Source: Castor canadensis
Lineage: Eukaryota; Chordata; Mammalia; Rodentia; Castoridae
Assembly (NCBI RefSeq): GCF_047511655.1
Contig: NC_133400.1
Location: 35,480,001 to 35,544,000, forward strand
Direction of reading: 5' to 3'
Length of the DNA stretch: 64,000 nt
The notes beneath the pieces are model-generated. The model worked only from the letters and a program-made list of their open reading frames with translations, was not told the DNA's origin and ran no database searches. A program made the translations under genes and the position numbers. Shown here in pieces: positions 63,603-64,000 of this stretch (the stretch's first letter is position 1; the number at the start of each line of letters is the position of its first letter).

Positions 63603-64000
63603 TCAAACAACAAGTGTGCAGTAAACAGTAACTATTACTACTGCTCCCAAGGCAATTTTTGTCAATGCCCAGGCACTCTGGCACAAACATGTTTTTTTTT
63701 TTTTTCCCTAGGAAAAGCACAAGGTGCTATGCCTCCAGATATTTATTTGTGAATACAGACCACTTGGAGACCTTGTTAAAATGCCATTTCTCTTCCTTAA
63801 ACAAGGGTGGGGACTGAGATTTTCAAGTTCTAACATGCCCCCATTAGAGTGTGCAGACCACACTTGAGTAGTGATGGCAAAGAACCACATGTATTTTCAA
63901 CTACTCTCATATACCAATCCACAGAGGTGTTATATCACAATCAGCTGGGATTTTTTTTTATCTTAGAAGATCATATTACAGAAAGGAAAACATGAGAGAC
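63603..64000. other. Window end, no gene seen
   Basis: A T tract lies at about 63692-63705. No gene or repeat is recognised. Confidence 0.45.

Overview
The window is nuclear DNA from a placental mammal, most likely a rodent outside the mouse/rat lineage. The repeats point there: tRNA-derived SINEs ending in GAGTTCAAACCCCAGTACC plus an A-rich tail, these tRNA units fused to 7SL-derived (B1/Alu-like) units, B1-like monomers, ID-like fragments, MIR/L2 fossils, degenerate LINE-1 and an old class I endogenous retrovirus. A beaver/kangaroo-rat type lineage (Castorimorpha) is my best guess from the SINE sequence, which I could not test by search. There are no operons, CRISPR arrays or bacterial features.

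The only intact protein-coding gene I can support is CBLN1 (cerebellin-1 precursor), on the plus strand. Three coding exons (51720-51983, 52145-52264, 53569-53766) give a complete 193-residue C1q-family secreted synaptic organiser with consensus splice sites and phase-0 introns. It starts in a CpG island (about 50570-52340) with two inverted CCAAT boxes and several GC boxes and no clear TATA box. Its 3'UTR probably runs to an AATAAA at 55225. A smaller CpG-rich patch lies about 2 kb upstream (49340-49860).

Layout. 1-7335: nested LINE-1; an old ORF2 fragment is interrupted by a nearly full-length but dead younger L1 (5' end near 1297, 3' end missing), itself hit by a SINE at 7106. 7340-25400: gene-free DNA with SINEs, three older L1 3' ends, two MIRs, ancient repeats and a long-armed inverted repeat (16050/17229). 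25405-35410: a provirus with paired LTRs, a 4-bp target duplication (AGAC), and gag, pro, pol and env remnants broken by many stops, frameshifts and deletions. 35410-49330: a gene desert with SINEs, MIRs, a U6 retropseudogene, a local duplication and a palindrome-rich AT block that could be regulatory. 49330-55250: the CBLN1 locus. 55250-64000: downstream gene-free DNA with L2/MIR fossils and a TAAT-rich block (57560-57670) that resembles a developmental enhancer.

One functional gene is therefore set in a repeat-rich desert, which suits a neuron-specific gene under distal control. I found no new multi-gene system. The best leads are non-coding: the two candidate regulatory blocks, the inverted repeat, the duplicated unit near 40-41 kb and the composite three-part SINE.
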